Source of the DNA: Chloroflexota bacterium
GTDB taxonomy: Bacteria > Chloroflexota > Limnocylindria > Limnocylindrales > CSP1-4
Reading direction: 5' to 3'
NCBI GenBank assembly: GCA_017882025.1
Contig: JADGQG010000032.1
Location: 1-13,710 of the forward strand
DNA length: 13,710 nucleotides
Below, one piece after another: positions 5,017-13,417 of this stretch; position 1 is the first letter of the stretch; each line of letters starts with the position of its first letter. Made by a program: the position numbers and the translations under genes. The notes under the pieces were generated by a model. It saw only the letters and a program-made list of their open reading frames with translations, was not told where the DNA came from and did not search any database.

Positions 5017-7767
5017 ATGAACCTCGACCGTTTCACCCAGAAGGCCCAGGAGGCGATCGCCGGAGCGCAGGCGCTCGCCGAGCGGCTCCAGAGCCCCGTC
5101 CTGGACGCGGAGCACATCCTCGCCGCCCTCGTCGAGGAGGACCAGGGGATCCCCGCCCAGACGCTCCGCAGGCTCGGGGTGGACCTGGGGGCATTCCGCG
5201 GCGAGCTCGCCGCCCTCCTCGCGCGCCGCGCGAAGATCGCCGGCGGCCAGCTGACGCTCGACGCGCGCGCGCGACGCGTGCTGGAACGCGCGGCCGAGGA
5301 GGCCCGCCGGCTGGGCGACGAGTTCGTCTCCACGGAGCATCTGCTCCTGGGCGTCATCGACGCGGGCGGCGACGGCCAGACGCTCCTGGAGCGGCACGCG
5401 GCCGCGCGCGAGGCCGTCCTTGGCGCGCTGACCGGCATCCGGGGCGGCCAGCGGGTCACCTCCGCGACCCCCGAGAGCACCTACCAGGCACTCGAGAAGT
5501 ACGGCCGCGACCTGACCCAGGAAGCACGGGCGGGAAAGCTGGATCCCGTCATCGGCCGCGACGAGGAGATCCGGCGCGTCGTCCAGGTCCTGAGCCGCCG
5601 GACGAAGAACAACCCCGTCCTGATCGGCGAGCCCGGCGTCGGCAAGACCGCGATCGTGGAGGGGCTGGCCCAGCGGATCGTCCGCGGTGACGTGCCCGAG
5701 ACCCTCAAGGAGAAGCGCGTCGTGGCGCTGGACCTGGGGGCGCTGATCGCCGGGGCGAAGTACCGCGGCGAGTTCGAGGAGCGCCTGAAGGCCGTCCTCA
5801 AGGAGATCAAGGACAGCGAGGGGAGGATCGTCCTCTTCATCGACGAGCTCCACACGGTGGTCGGCGCGGGGGCGGCCGAGGGCGCCATGGACGCCAGCAA
5901 CCTCCTGAAGCCGATGCTCGCCCGCGGGGAGCTCCACACGATCGGCGCGACGACGCTCGACGAGTACCGCAAGCACATCGAGAAGGACGCCGCGCTGGAG
6001 CGGCGCTTCCAGCCGGTGGTCGTGGACCAGCCCACGGTCGAGGAGACGATCAGCATCCTCCGCGGCCTTCGCGAACGCTACGAGGTCCACCACGGCGTCC
6101 GGATCACGGACTCGGCGCTGGTCGCCGCCGCGACGCTCTCCAACCGCTACATCACCGGGCGCTTCCTCCCGGACAAGGCAATCGACCTCGTCGACGAGGC
6201 CGCCAGCCGCCTCCGGATGGAGATCGACTCCATGCCGGTGGAGCTCGACGAGCTGGAGCGGCGGCGGATCCAGCTCGAGATCGAGCGCGAGGCGCTCCGC
6301 AAGGAGCGCGACGACGCCTCCAGGGCCCGCCTGGAGGCGCTCGAGGCCGAGCTGGGCGAGATCGCGGAGCAGGCCGGTTCGATGAAGCAGCGCTGGGAGA
6401 CGGAGAAGGGGGCGATCGCCGGCCTCCGGCAGACCAAGTCCGAGCTGGAAGGCCTCGCGGTCCGGATCGACCAGGCGGAGCGCGAGGCCGACTACGGCAC
6501 GGCGGCCGAGCTCAAGTACGGCACGCTCGTCGCGCTCCAGGAGCGCCTCCGGGCCCAGGAGGCCGCGCTCGCGTCCACGGAGGGCGGGCCGCGCCTCCTC
6601 AAGGAGGAGGTCGACGCGGACGACATCGCCGAGATCGTCGCCGCCTGGACGGGGATCCCGGTCACGAGGCTCCTCGAGGGCGAGATGGCGAAGCTCGTCC
6701 ACATGGAGGACGGGCTCCACGAGCGCGTGGTGGGCCAGGACGAGGCGATCGAAGCCGTCTCGGACGCGGTTCGCCGAGCCCGCGCCGGCCTCAAGGACCC
6801 GCGCCGCCCGATCGGGTCGTTCCTGTTCCTGGGCCCGACGGGCGTCGGCAAGACGGAGCTGGCCCGTGCGCTCGCGGACTTCCTCTTCGACGACGAGCAG
6901 GCGATGGTTCGGATCGACATGTCCGAGTACCTGGAGAAGTTCTCCGTCCAGCGCCTGATCGGGGCGCCTCCCGGCTACGTAGGCTACGAGGAGGGCGGCC
7001 AGCTGACCGAGGCGGTGCGCCGGCGTCCGTACCAGGTGATCCTGCTCGACGAGATCGAGAAGGCGCACCCGGACGTCTTCAACGTCCTCCTCCAGGTCCT
7101 GGACGACGGGCGCCTGACGGACGGCCAGGGTCGCACGGTGGACTTCAAGAACGCCGTCGTGATCATGACCAGCAACGTCGGGAGCCACCTCATCACGGGC
7201 TTCACCGGGCGCCCGAGCGCCGACGACTCCGCCTACGAGGCGATGAAGCGGCAGGTGCTGGGGGCGCTGCGGACCGAGTTCCGGCCCGAGTTCCTCAACC
7301 GGGTGGACGAGATCATCGTGTTCCATGCCCTCTCGGAGGCGGACCTCGAGCGCATCGTGGAGCTCCTCCTGCGGGATCTCAAGCGGCGCCTCGCGTCGCA
7401 CGATCTCGCCATCACGATGTCGCCGGCGGCCGAGGCGGTGATCGCCCGCGAGGGCACGGACCCGTCGTACGGGGCCCGTCCACTTAAGCGCACGATCCAG
7501 CGGCTGGTGGAGAACCCGCTGGCGCGGGCACTCCTGCGCGGCGAGTTCAAGCCCGGCGATACGATCACCGTCGACGCGGACCCCGTCTCGGGCACGCTCG
7601 TCTTCACGAGCAGCGGCGCGACGGTCGTTGCGGACGCCTCGGACCGGCGCGATGCGCGCGGCGGCGGGCGCGGTGACCCGCGGTCGGGTGCGGCGCCGGC
7701 CCCGTCGGTCCTGGACCTGCCGCCGACGCGGAAGGATGGCGGGGACGAGGGCCCGCTCCTCAACTGA
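5017..7767 (+). CDS. clpB: ATP-dependent disaggregase ClpB (Hsp100)
   Basis: The product has 916 residues. A Clp_N double repeat occupies residues 1-145. NBD1 has Walker A GEPGVGKT at 204-211, the pore-loop segment 'KYRGEFEERL' and Walker B D276/E277. A full-length M-domain coiled coil, rich in Glu, Arg and Leu, spans about 400-530 and distinguishes ClpB from ClpA and ClpC. NBD2 has Walker A GPTGVGKT at 606-613, the pore-loop 'GYVGYEEGG' and Walker B D678/E679, followed by the C-terminal D2-small domain. About 50 extra residues at the end (after 'TLVFTSSGATVVA') are a Gly/Arg/Pro-rich tail absent from E. coli ClpB (857 residues). A GGAAGGA motif (4998-5004) lies 12 bases before the ATG, a rather long spacing. 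ClpB extracts polypeptides from aggregates together with DnaK/DnaJ. It is probably the last gene of the hspR operon. Confidence 0.97.
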   Translation: MNLDRFTQKAQEAIAGAQALAERLQSPVLDAEHILAALVEEDQGIPAQTLRRLGVDLGAFRGELAALLARRAKIAGGQLTLDARARRVLERAAEEARRLGDEFVSTEHLLLGVIDAGGDGQTLLERHAAAREAVLGALTGIRGGQRVTSATPESTYQALEKYGRDLTQEARAGKLDPVIGRDEEIRRVVQVLSRRTKNNPVLIGEPGVGKTAIVEGLAQRIVRGDVPETLKEKRVVALDLGALIAGAKYRGEFEERLKAVLKEIKDSEGRIVLFIDELHTVVGAGAAEGAMDASNLLKPMLARGELHTIGATTLDEYRKHIEKDAALERRFQPVVVDQPTVEETISILRGLRERYEVHHGVRITDSALVAAATLSNRYITGRFLPDKAIDLVDEAASRLRMEIDSMPVELDELERRRIQLEIEREALRKERDDASRARLEALEAELGEIAEQAGSMKQRWETEKGAIAGLRQTKSELEGLAVRIDQAEREADYGTAAELKYGTLVALQERLRAQEAALASTEGGPRLLKEEVDADDIAEIVAAWTGIPVTRLLEGEMAKLVHMEDGLHERVVGQDEAIEAVSDAVRRARAGLKDPRRPIGSFLFLGPTGVGKTELARALADFLFDDEQAMVRIDMSEYLEKFSVQRLIGAPPGYVGYEEGGQLTEAVRRRPYQVILLDEIEKAHPDVFNVLLQVLDDGRLTDGQGRTVDFKNAVVIMTSNVGSHLITGFTGRPSADDSAYEAMKRQVLGALRTEFRPEFLNRVDEIIVFHALSEADLERIVELLLRDLKRRLASHDLAITMSPAAEAVIAREGTDPSYGARPLKRTIQRLVENPLARALLRGEFKPGDTITVDADPVSGTLVFTSSGATVVADASDRRDARGGGRGDPRSGAAPAPSVLDLPPTRKDGGDEGPLLN

Positions 7768-7792
7768 CAGACCTGTGGTTTCGAGAAGCCTG

Positions 7793-7983
7793 CCGTTTCT
7801 CCGACCTACGCGCAGGGTTCGTACTACGGGACGAATCAAGTCGTCGCGAGCGCTCCCGGGCGCTTCGCGGGTCCGGCCGCACCGCTCCCGAGCACGACGC
7901 GGGCAGCCCAGCCTCGGGAACGCGACTCCAGCCGCTCGGGAGCCTCCGTAGTACGAACTGGGCGCGTATTTCGGAAGAATCGG
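7793..7983. repeat. MITE-like element with long imperfect terminal inverted repeats
   Basis: The left arm 7793-7829 and right arm 7946-7983 are inverted copies. The innermost 13 bp are perfect (GTTCGTACTACGG 7817-7829; CCGTAGTACGAAC 7946-7958). After three mismatches come seven perfect bp (TACGCGC 7807-7813; GCGCGTA 7962-7968), two mismatches, five perfect bp (TCCGA; TCGGA), then a partly matching CCG-TTTC end. By hand alignment 31 of 38 columns agree. The 116-base core contains another perfect 10-bp inverted repeat (GCTCCCGAGC 7884-7893; GCTCGGGAGC 7934-7943) and a hairpin with one bulge (7845-7852; 7861-7869). It has no coding capacity. It may be a miniature transposable element, a structured non-coding RNA, or a bulky 3' structure ending the clpB operon. 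I found no convincing target-site duplication, which leaves transposition unproven. Confidence 0.5.
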
Positions 7984-8182
7984 ACGCGGGGATGCCGGCG
8001 CGGCCGACAGCCATCGCCGAAAAGAATCGGACACTGGGCGGCCCCCGCGCCTGACCGTCCGACCCTGGCCGCGCCGCACTGCACTTGTCGCCCGGAACGA
8101 ACCCACGCCGCCCGTGGCGCCCGCCCGCGTCCCAAGCCGACGGGGATGCCGGCCGGGCCGTCCCTGAGCACGCGGCACTACG
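7984..8182. other. Intergenic remainder between the inverted-repeat element and the Nudix gene
   Basis: I see no gene, RNA or clear promoter here; overlapping open frames translate to Arg/Pro-rich shadow sequence. The motif AAGAATCGGAC at the right end of the element (7975-7985) recurs at 8022-8032. Together with 7768-7983 this makes a gene-free stretch of about 415 bases. Confidence 0.4.
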
Positions 8183-8830
8183 ATGGCCACCATGACGCCC
8201 GACGAGGTCCGGGATCGCATGCACGCGGCGCCGCATCCGCTGCCGCCGCCGCCGGCCTGGCTGCGCCCGGAGCGGCTCCGGGATGGCGTTCCGTTCGAGC
8301 GGCCGCAATCGCCGCCCGGCGCTCGAGCGGCCGCTGCGCTCATCCTCGTTTACCCGGGGCTTCGCGGGGAGGCGATGCTCGTGCTTACGCAGCGCGTCGA
8401 CTACGAGGGCGACCACTCGGGCGAGGTGTCGCTGCCGGGCGGCAAGGTCGAGCCGGATGACGCCGACGCGGCCGCGACCGCGCTGCGGGAAGCCTGGGAA
8501 GAGGTTGGGCTCGATGTCGAGGCGGCCGGCGTCGAGGTCGTCGGCACCCTGGACGCGCTATGGATTCCGCCCAGCAACTTCCGGGTGGAGCCGGTTGTCG
8601 CGATCGCCGCGCGCCGACCATCGTTGGTGCCGGATCCCCGGGAAGTGGCCGCCATCCTGGAGGCACCCGTGACAGCGTTCCTCCCCAACGTCGCGCCCAT
8701 GATCATCGACCCTGATCCGCGCGGCCGGCCGCTCCGCTATGGCGCGTACCTGGTTGAGGGCCGGATCGTCTGGGGCGCGACGGCCGCGATCCTGGGCCAG
8801 TTCGGGGCGGTGCTGGGCGCGGTCCCGTAG
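8183..8830 (+). CDS. Nudix hydrolase, CoA-pyrophosphatase type (NudL/YeaB-like)
   Basis: The product has 215 residues. The Nudix fold starts near residue 48. The segment 'VLTQRVDYEGDHSGEVSLPGG' (residues 67-87) matches the CoA-pyrophosphatase signature upstream of the Nudix box. The Nudix box runs from G87 through 'REAWEEVG' (R102, E103, E106, E107, G109), retaining the metal-binding glutamates. Relatives split CoA and its derivatives into 4'-phosphopantetheine and 3',5'-ADP and need Mg2+ or Mn2+; substrate preference here is inferred. The N-terminal 45 residues are proline-rich. ATG 8183 and ATG 8192 are both possible starts and neither has a visible ribosome binding site. A TACGAT hexamer at 8179-8184 could serve as a -10 box, in which case a leaderless transcript from about 8192 is possible. 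The gene stands alone and is convergent with the cupin gene 69 bases downstream. Confidence 0.88.
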   Translation: MATMTPDEVRDRMHAAPHPLPPPPAWLRPERLRDGVPFERPQSPPGARAAAALILVYPGLRGEAMLVLTQRVDYEGDHSGEVSLPGGKVEPDDADAAATALREAWEEVGLDVEAAGVEVVGTLDALWIPPSNFRVEPVVAIAARRPSLVPDPREVAAILEAPVTAFLPNVAPMIIDPDPRGRPLRYGAYLVEGRIVWGATAAILGQFGAVLGAVP

Positions 8831-8899
8831 GCGAGGCCCGGCAGCGTTCCGGTCCGGGGAATACCGGCCCGAGGCCAGCTCTCCGCGGCGGCTCGGCCG

Positions 8900-9403
8900 T
8901 CAGAGAGGCTCGCCCTCGGCGGCGGTCTTCGCGTTCGCGGCCACGCCCGGTGCCAGCGAGCCCTCGCCCTTCGCGACCGGCGTCGCTCCATCCCCCGGAG
9001 CATCCTTCCCGGTGGCGGCCTCGCCCGCGGTCAGCTCGAGCGCCCGGCCCTCCAGGATCCCGCGGGCGGCCGCGTCGTCAACGCCCGCGAACTCGACCAC
9101 GAACGCGCGCATCTCGGACAGCTCGGTCCATGCCGCGTGCTCGACGTCGGCCGGCCAGAGAACGGCTTCGCCGGCCGCGACGCGCGCCCGTTCGTCACCG
9201 ACCTGGACCCAGCCGCCGCCCTCCACGATCACAAGCCAGGCGCTGTTCGGGCTGGAGTGCCTGTCCATCGTGGCCCGGCGCGCAAACGCCAGCTCCGCCA
9301 CGCGACCGCGAGCGTCGGCGTGGATCACCTGGGACGCCACGCCCGTCGTCCCACCGGGAACGTCCGGGCGCCGGTGTCCAACGCCGAAGCGGCGGATCTC
9401 CAC
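8900..9403 (-). CDS. Cupin-domain protein of unknown function
   Basis: The product is 167 residues, starting from GTG 9403. A single small cupin barrel occupies roughly residues 35-108. Its first motif region is degenerate ('MDRHSSPNSAWLVIVEGGGWVQVG', one histidine only). The second half is clear, with 'RVAAGEAVLWPADVEHAAW' matching the GxxxxxPxxxxH pattern. The usual HxH...E metal set is incomplete, so metal binding is uncertain. Residues 110-167 are an Ala/Gly/Glu-rich tail, probably disordered. The gene begins three bases after the stop of the membrane-protein gene on the same strand, with no strong ribosome binding site of its own, so the two are very likely co-transcribed and translationally coupled. 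It ends facing the Nudix gene. Cupins range from sugar-binding sensors to enzymes, and I cannot choose a function. Confidence 0.8.
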   Translation of the reverse strand: MEIRRFGVGHRRPDVPGGTTGVASQVIHADARGRVAELAFARRATMDRHSSPNSAWLVIVEGGGWVQVGDERARVAAGEAVLWPADVEHAAWTELSEMRAFVVEFAGVDDAAARGILEGRALELTAGEAATGKDAPGDGATPVAKGEGSLAPGVAANAKTAAEGEPL

Positions 9404-9406
9404 CGC

Positions 9407-9835
9407 TCAGCCGCGGCGCCGCCGGGCACGCTTCGGCCGGATCGTCGACTCGGGGTGCGCGAACTTCTGCTTGGAGTAGAAGCGGGCCTTGGCCAGCTGC
9501 TGCTGGTACCGCGCCAGCTCCGGTGGGAAGCGGACGAACCGCACCCAGGCCAGGACGCCCAGCCCGATCGGGAGGGTCACCACGTTGAAGATGAAGTCGA
9601 AGTGGAAGACGGCGTAGACCAGGAGCAGGAAGAAGAGCGTGATCGACGTCCAGAGCAGCCACTCGTAGAGATCCAGGTACGGCGGGTGGCGTCGGAGCTG
9701 CCGGGTCCGGACGTTGTACAGGATCACGATAGCCACGATCCCGACGAGCGAGAAGATCCAGATCGCGTTGAACAGGTCGGGGAAGACCCTGTCGTTGAAC
9801 GTCGCGAACAGGTACTCCCAGGGCAGGAGGGTCAC
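9407..9835 (-). CDS. Small three-helix membrane protein of unknown function
   Basis: From GTG 9835 the product has 142 residues. GGAGG (9849-9845 on the minus strand) lies nine bases before this GTG, and the translated N-terminus changes here from an Arg/Pro/Ala-rich stretch to folded-looking sequence. This start is therefore preferred over a GTG at 9943, which would add 36 residues. Three hydrophobic segments are visible at about 21-41, 59-78 and 80-98. The first two are separated by a basic loop (RTRQLRRHPP). The C-terminus after residue 102 is amphipathic and then strongly basic (ends RARRRRG), which the positive-inside rule places in the cytoplasm. No family is recognised. The cupin gene follows after three bases, suggesting a shared job. 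The gene diverges from purH across a region of about 190 bases. Confidence 0.75.
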   Translation of the reverse strand: MTLLPWEYLFATFNDRVFPDLFNAIWIFSLVGIVAIVILYNVRTRQLRRHPPYLDLYEWLLWTSITLFFLLLVYAVFHFDFIFNVVTLPIGLGVLAWVRFVRFPPELARYQQQLAKARFYSKQKFAHPESTIRPKRARRRRG

Positions 9836-9922
9836 GGGCGCGCGCCTCCGTCGCTTCGCGGGCTCGGTGGGCGCAGCGAGCGGCGCGACCTCACCGGCGG
9901 CGCCGCCACCCGGCGCCGGACG

Positions 9923-9951
9923 CTGAGTATGCCACGCCCGCACGGTATACT
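9923..9951 (+). promoter_or_regulatory. Possible purH promoter with overlapping inverted repeat
   Basis: The -10 candidate TATACT (9946-9951) lies 17 bases after a weak -35, CTGAGT (9923-9928, three of six consensus positions). GAGTAT (9925-9930) and ATACTC (9947-9952) are inverted repeats embracing the spacer and could be an operator. Transcription would start near 9958, about 55 bases before the purH ribosome binding site. Confidence 0.4.
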
Positions 9952-10027
9952 CGCCGCCGGGAGCGAGGCCGCCCAGAAGCCCCGGGCGTCCTGTGACCGC
10001 GCGCGCTGATGCAGGAGGTTGATCCGG

Positions 10028-11682
<1,655 letters not shown>

Positions 11683-12064
11683 GTTCGACCGGAGCCGCCC
11701 GCCGGCGTTGCGATTGTGGATCGACCGAGTTGCCCAGGGCTGTCTCGTACCCTGAGCACGAGAGAGGCGTCGAAGGGCTCCAGGCATGGACGCGGCTCGG
11801 CGAGAGCGAGGGACCGAGGCGCGAGCGGCTGAGCGTGGCCGAGTTCCCCGGTGCCTGCTGAGAGGTGCAGTCGATTTTGTCGACGAGGACGTACCCGTGG
11901 CGTAGCGTTGGGTACGGTCCATTTGGCTCGGAGAAGCGTACCTGGCGTGGCTCGAGATCCAAGACTCCGAACGAGCGACAGCGGCGCGATCCAGTAGCCC
12001 AGCTCAGCCTGGATGCGGGGTCCCGGTTGTCCGCCGGGCGGGTCGGATCCCGACGCATACTGTC
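11683..12064. other. Long intergenic region before the lipoprotein gene
   Basis: No convincing gene is visible, and base composition is noticeably less G+C-rich than in the flanking genes. A 7-bp perfect inverted repeat with a 13-base loop lies at 11890-11916 (CGTACCC / GGGTACG). A small hairpin with a T-rich loop precedes it at 11870-11884 (GTCGA / TCGAC). Neither is followed by a T-run. With the small ORF above, 11576-12064 is about 490 bases without a firmly supported gene. Confidence 0.4.
12056..12061 (+). promoter_or_regulatory. Possible -10 box immediately before the lipoprotein start
   Basis: CATACT, identical to the -10 of the hspR promoter, ends three bases before GTG 12065. Initiation about seven bases downstream would fall on GTG 12068, implying a leaderless mRNA. 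No good -35 is visible at 16-18 bases; TTGTCC at 12027-12032 is 23 bases away. Confidence 0.3.
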
Positions 12065-12811
12065 GTGGTGACCGTCTCCGGGCCCGGGCCGTCGTTCCTG
12101 TACCGCCCTCGCCTGCTTGCGGTTGTCGCCGCGCTGTTGCTGCTGTCCGGCTGCCAGGCGTCCGCTCCGGCCTCGCCCACGCCCACGCCGGTGCCGCCGG
12201 TCGATTACGCGGTGCGCTCCCCTGGGTCGACGCTCCCCTCCAAGACCGACACCGGTCGCGCCATCGACATCCTGTCGGCGCGGCTGCGCGCCCTCAATGT
12301 GGGGACGTTCTCCGCGGCCGCCGGGGAGGCGATCACGTTCACAGTCCCCGCGAGCACCAACGGAGCGGGCGTCCGCGCGGTGCTCTCGACGACTGGCCAG
12401 GTTGCGTTCGTCCCGCTGCCAAAGGCCGACTACGGCACGGTCGAAGGGCCCGGCCGCCTGGAGGCGCTCGCTGGCCAGCCGCTGCCGTCCCAGGCAGCGC
12501 CTCTCTTCGGGAGCGACCAGATCGCCGACGCGCGGGCTACCGTCGACGCGAGCGGCGGACCGGCGCTCTCGATCCAGCTCGCGAGCGAGGGGGCGCGCCT
12601 GTTGGCGGCATACTCCGCCGCGCACGTCGGCGAGTTCTGCGCGCTGCTGCTCGACGGGCGCGTCATCGCGGCGCCGCTGATCCAGGCAGCGATCACCGAC
12701 GGCGCACTCAACGTCACGCTGCCGGCAGACTCGCTCCAAGTGCCGCTCGACGCGCTGGCCGCGATCATGGCATCAGGGCCGTTGCCGGACAGCTGGAGGC
12801 AAGGCCCCTGA
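12065..12811 (+). CDS. Lipoprotein with a SecD-like periplasmic (P1) domain
   Basis: The product has 248 residues. A lipoprotein signal peptide ends in LLLLSGC with the lipidated cysteine at residue 30, followed by a Pro/Thr/Ser linker to about residue 47. The rest resembles the large extracytoplasmic domain of SecD: 'IDILSARLRALNV' near the start, 'TGQVAFVPLP' in the middle, then 'DARATVDASGGPALSIQLASE', 'ALLLDGRVIAAPLIQAAITDG' and a final 'IMASGPLPDSW'. In SecD that block reads like GRVISAPVI and runs straight into the first transmembrane helix after the P1 domain. Here the protein stops, so it lacks the RND-type helices. It is an isolated, membrane-anchored SecD P1/base domain; its role is unknown and may be substrate binding outside the membrane. 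GTG 12065 and GTG 12068 are alternative starts with no ribosome binding site. It converges with the next lipoprotein gene, 15 bases away. Confidence 0.8.
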   Translation: MVTVSGPGPSFLYRPRLLAVVAALLLLSGCQASAPASPTPTPVPPVDYAVRSPGSTLPSKTDTGRAIDILSARLRALNVGTFSAAAGEAITFTVPASTNGAGVRAVLSTTGQVAFVPLPKADYGTVEGPGRLEALAGQPLPSQAAPLFGSDQIADARATVDASGGPALSIQLASEGARLLAAYSAAHVGEFCALLLDGRVIAAPLIQAAITDGALNVTLPADSLQVPLDALAAIMASGPLPDSWRQGP

Positions 12812-12826
12812 CAGCGTAGGTTTGGA

Positions 12827-13303
12827 TCACTGGAACGGATAGCACCCGCCGAGGAGCAGGCCCGAGGCGATGTACGGGTCGTCGAACGTGCCGGCATGCT
12901 CCTCCGGGCGAGTCTGGCTGAGTTCGGTCCGCTGTCCGGCCCGCGCCACGACCTTGCCCTGATCGTTGTAGAGCACGACGTCCGGCTCGAAGCGGACGGT
13001 GAAGCCCTCCGGCCACACGACCGAGAGCCGACGGCCGTCGGCGCTCTTCAGCCAGACGGGCTCCCGCTTGTCGGTCGCGTTCCCTTCGAGTGTCCCGACG
13101 ACGGGATTCACCAGGCCGAACGCGGGGCAGACCACGGGATTGCCATTCATTTCGTGGATGACGCTGAACGTCCGAAGCCCGTTGGGCGCGGCGGTGATCA
13201 CGCTGCGGCTGGGGGCGCTGCCGCTGGAGGCACAGCCCGCGACCGCGAGGACAGCGAGCGATAGGGTCGCCGCGAGCCAGGCCCGACGCGTCCGGAGTCT
13301 CAT
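12827..13303 (-). CDS. Small secreted lipoprotein of unknown function
   Basis: The product has 158 residues, from ATG 13303. An AGGGGAG ribosome binding site on the minus strand ends five bases before the start. A basic n-region (RLRTRRAW), a hydrophobic core and the lipobox LAVAGC give a lipidated Cys at residue 24. The mature part of about 135 residues looks like a compact beta-rich domain, with alternating hydrophobic residues in 'RRLSVVWPEGFTVRFEPDVVLYNDQGKVVA'. It has two further cysteines, one in 'VVCPAFG' and one in the C-terminal 'GGCYPFQ', which could form a disulfide. The 'VLYNDQGKVVARAG' strand pair recalls small periplasmic binding folds, but I recognise no family. It is convergent with the SecD-like lipoprotein and follows the frame-broken edge gene by about 115 bases on the same strand. 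Confidence 0.8.
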   Translation of the reverse strand: MRLRTRRAWLAATLSLAVLAVAGCASSGSAPSRSVITAAPNGLRTFSVIHEMNGNPVVCPAFGLVNPVVGTLEGNATDKREPVWLKSADGRRLSVVWPEGFTVRFEPDVVLYNDQGKVVARAGQRTELSQTRPEEHAGTFDDPYIASGLLLGGCYPFQ

Positions 13304-13417
13304 CCTTGCTCCCCTTCGTCAACGTGGGCGCGCACCTGTGTCACCGCGATCATTCTCGGCGACCTGGCCAGGCCGGGCAATTCAGCCGGCGCCGCATCCA
13401 ATGTCTGCCGCGACCGG

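Noticed and set aside
7816..7840. tRNA T-arm-like GGTTCG motif downstream of clpB
   Set aside because: No acceptor, D or anticodon stems with tRNA spacing can be built; the motif is part of the long inverted repeat.
8848..8868. CCGGT...ACCGG hairpin between the convergent Nudix and cupin genes as a terminator
   Set aside because: The stem is only 5 bp with a 9-base loop and no T-run on either side; too weak to call.
9836..9943. 36-residue N-terminal extension of the membrane protein from GTG 9943
   Set aside because: The extension is Arg/Pro/Ala-rich shadow-like sequence, and a GGAGG site correctly placed before GTG 9835 marks the better start.
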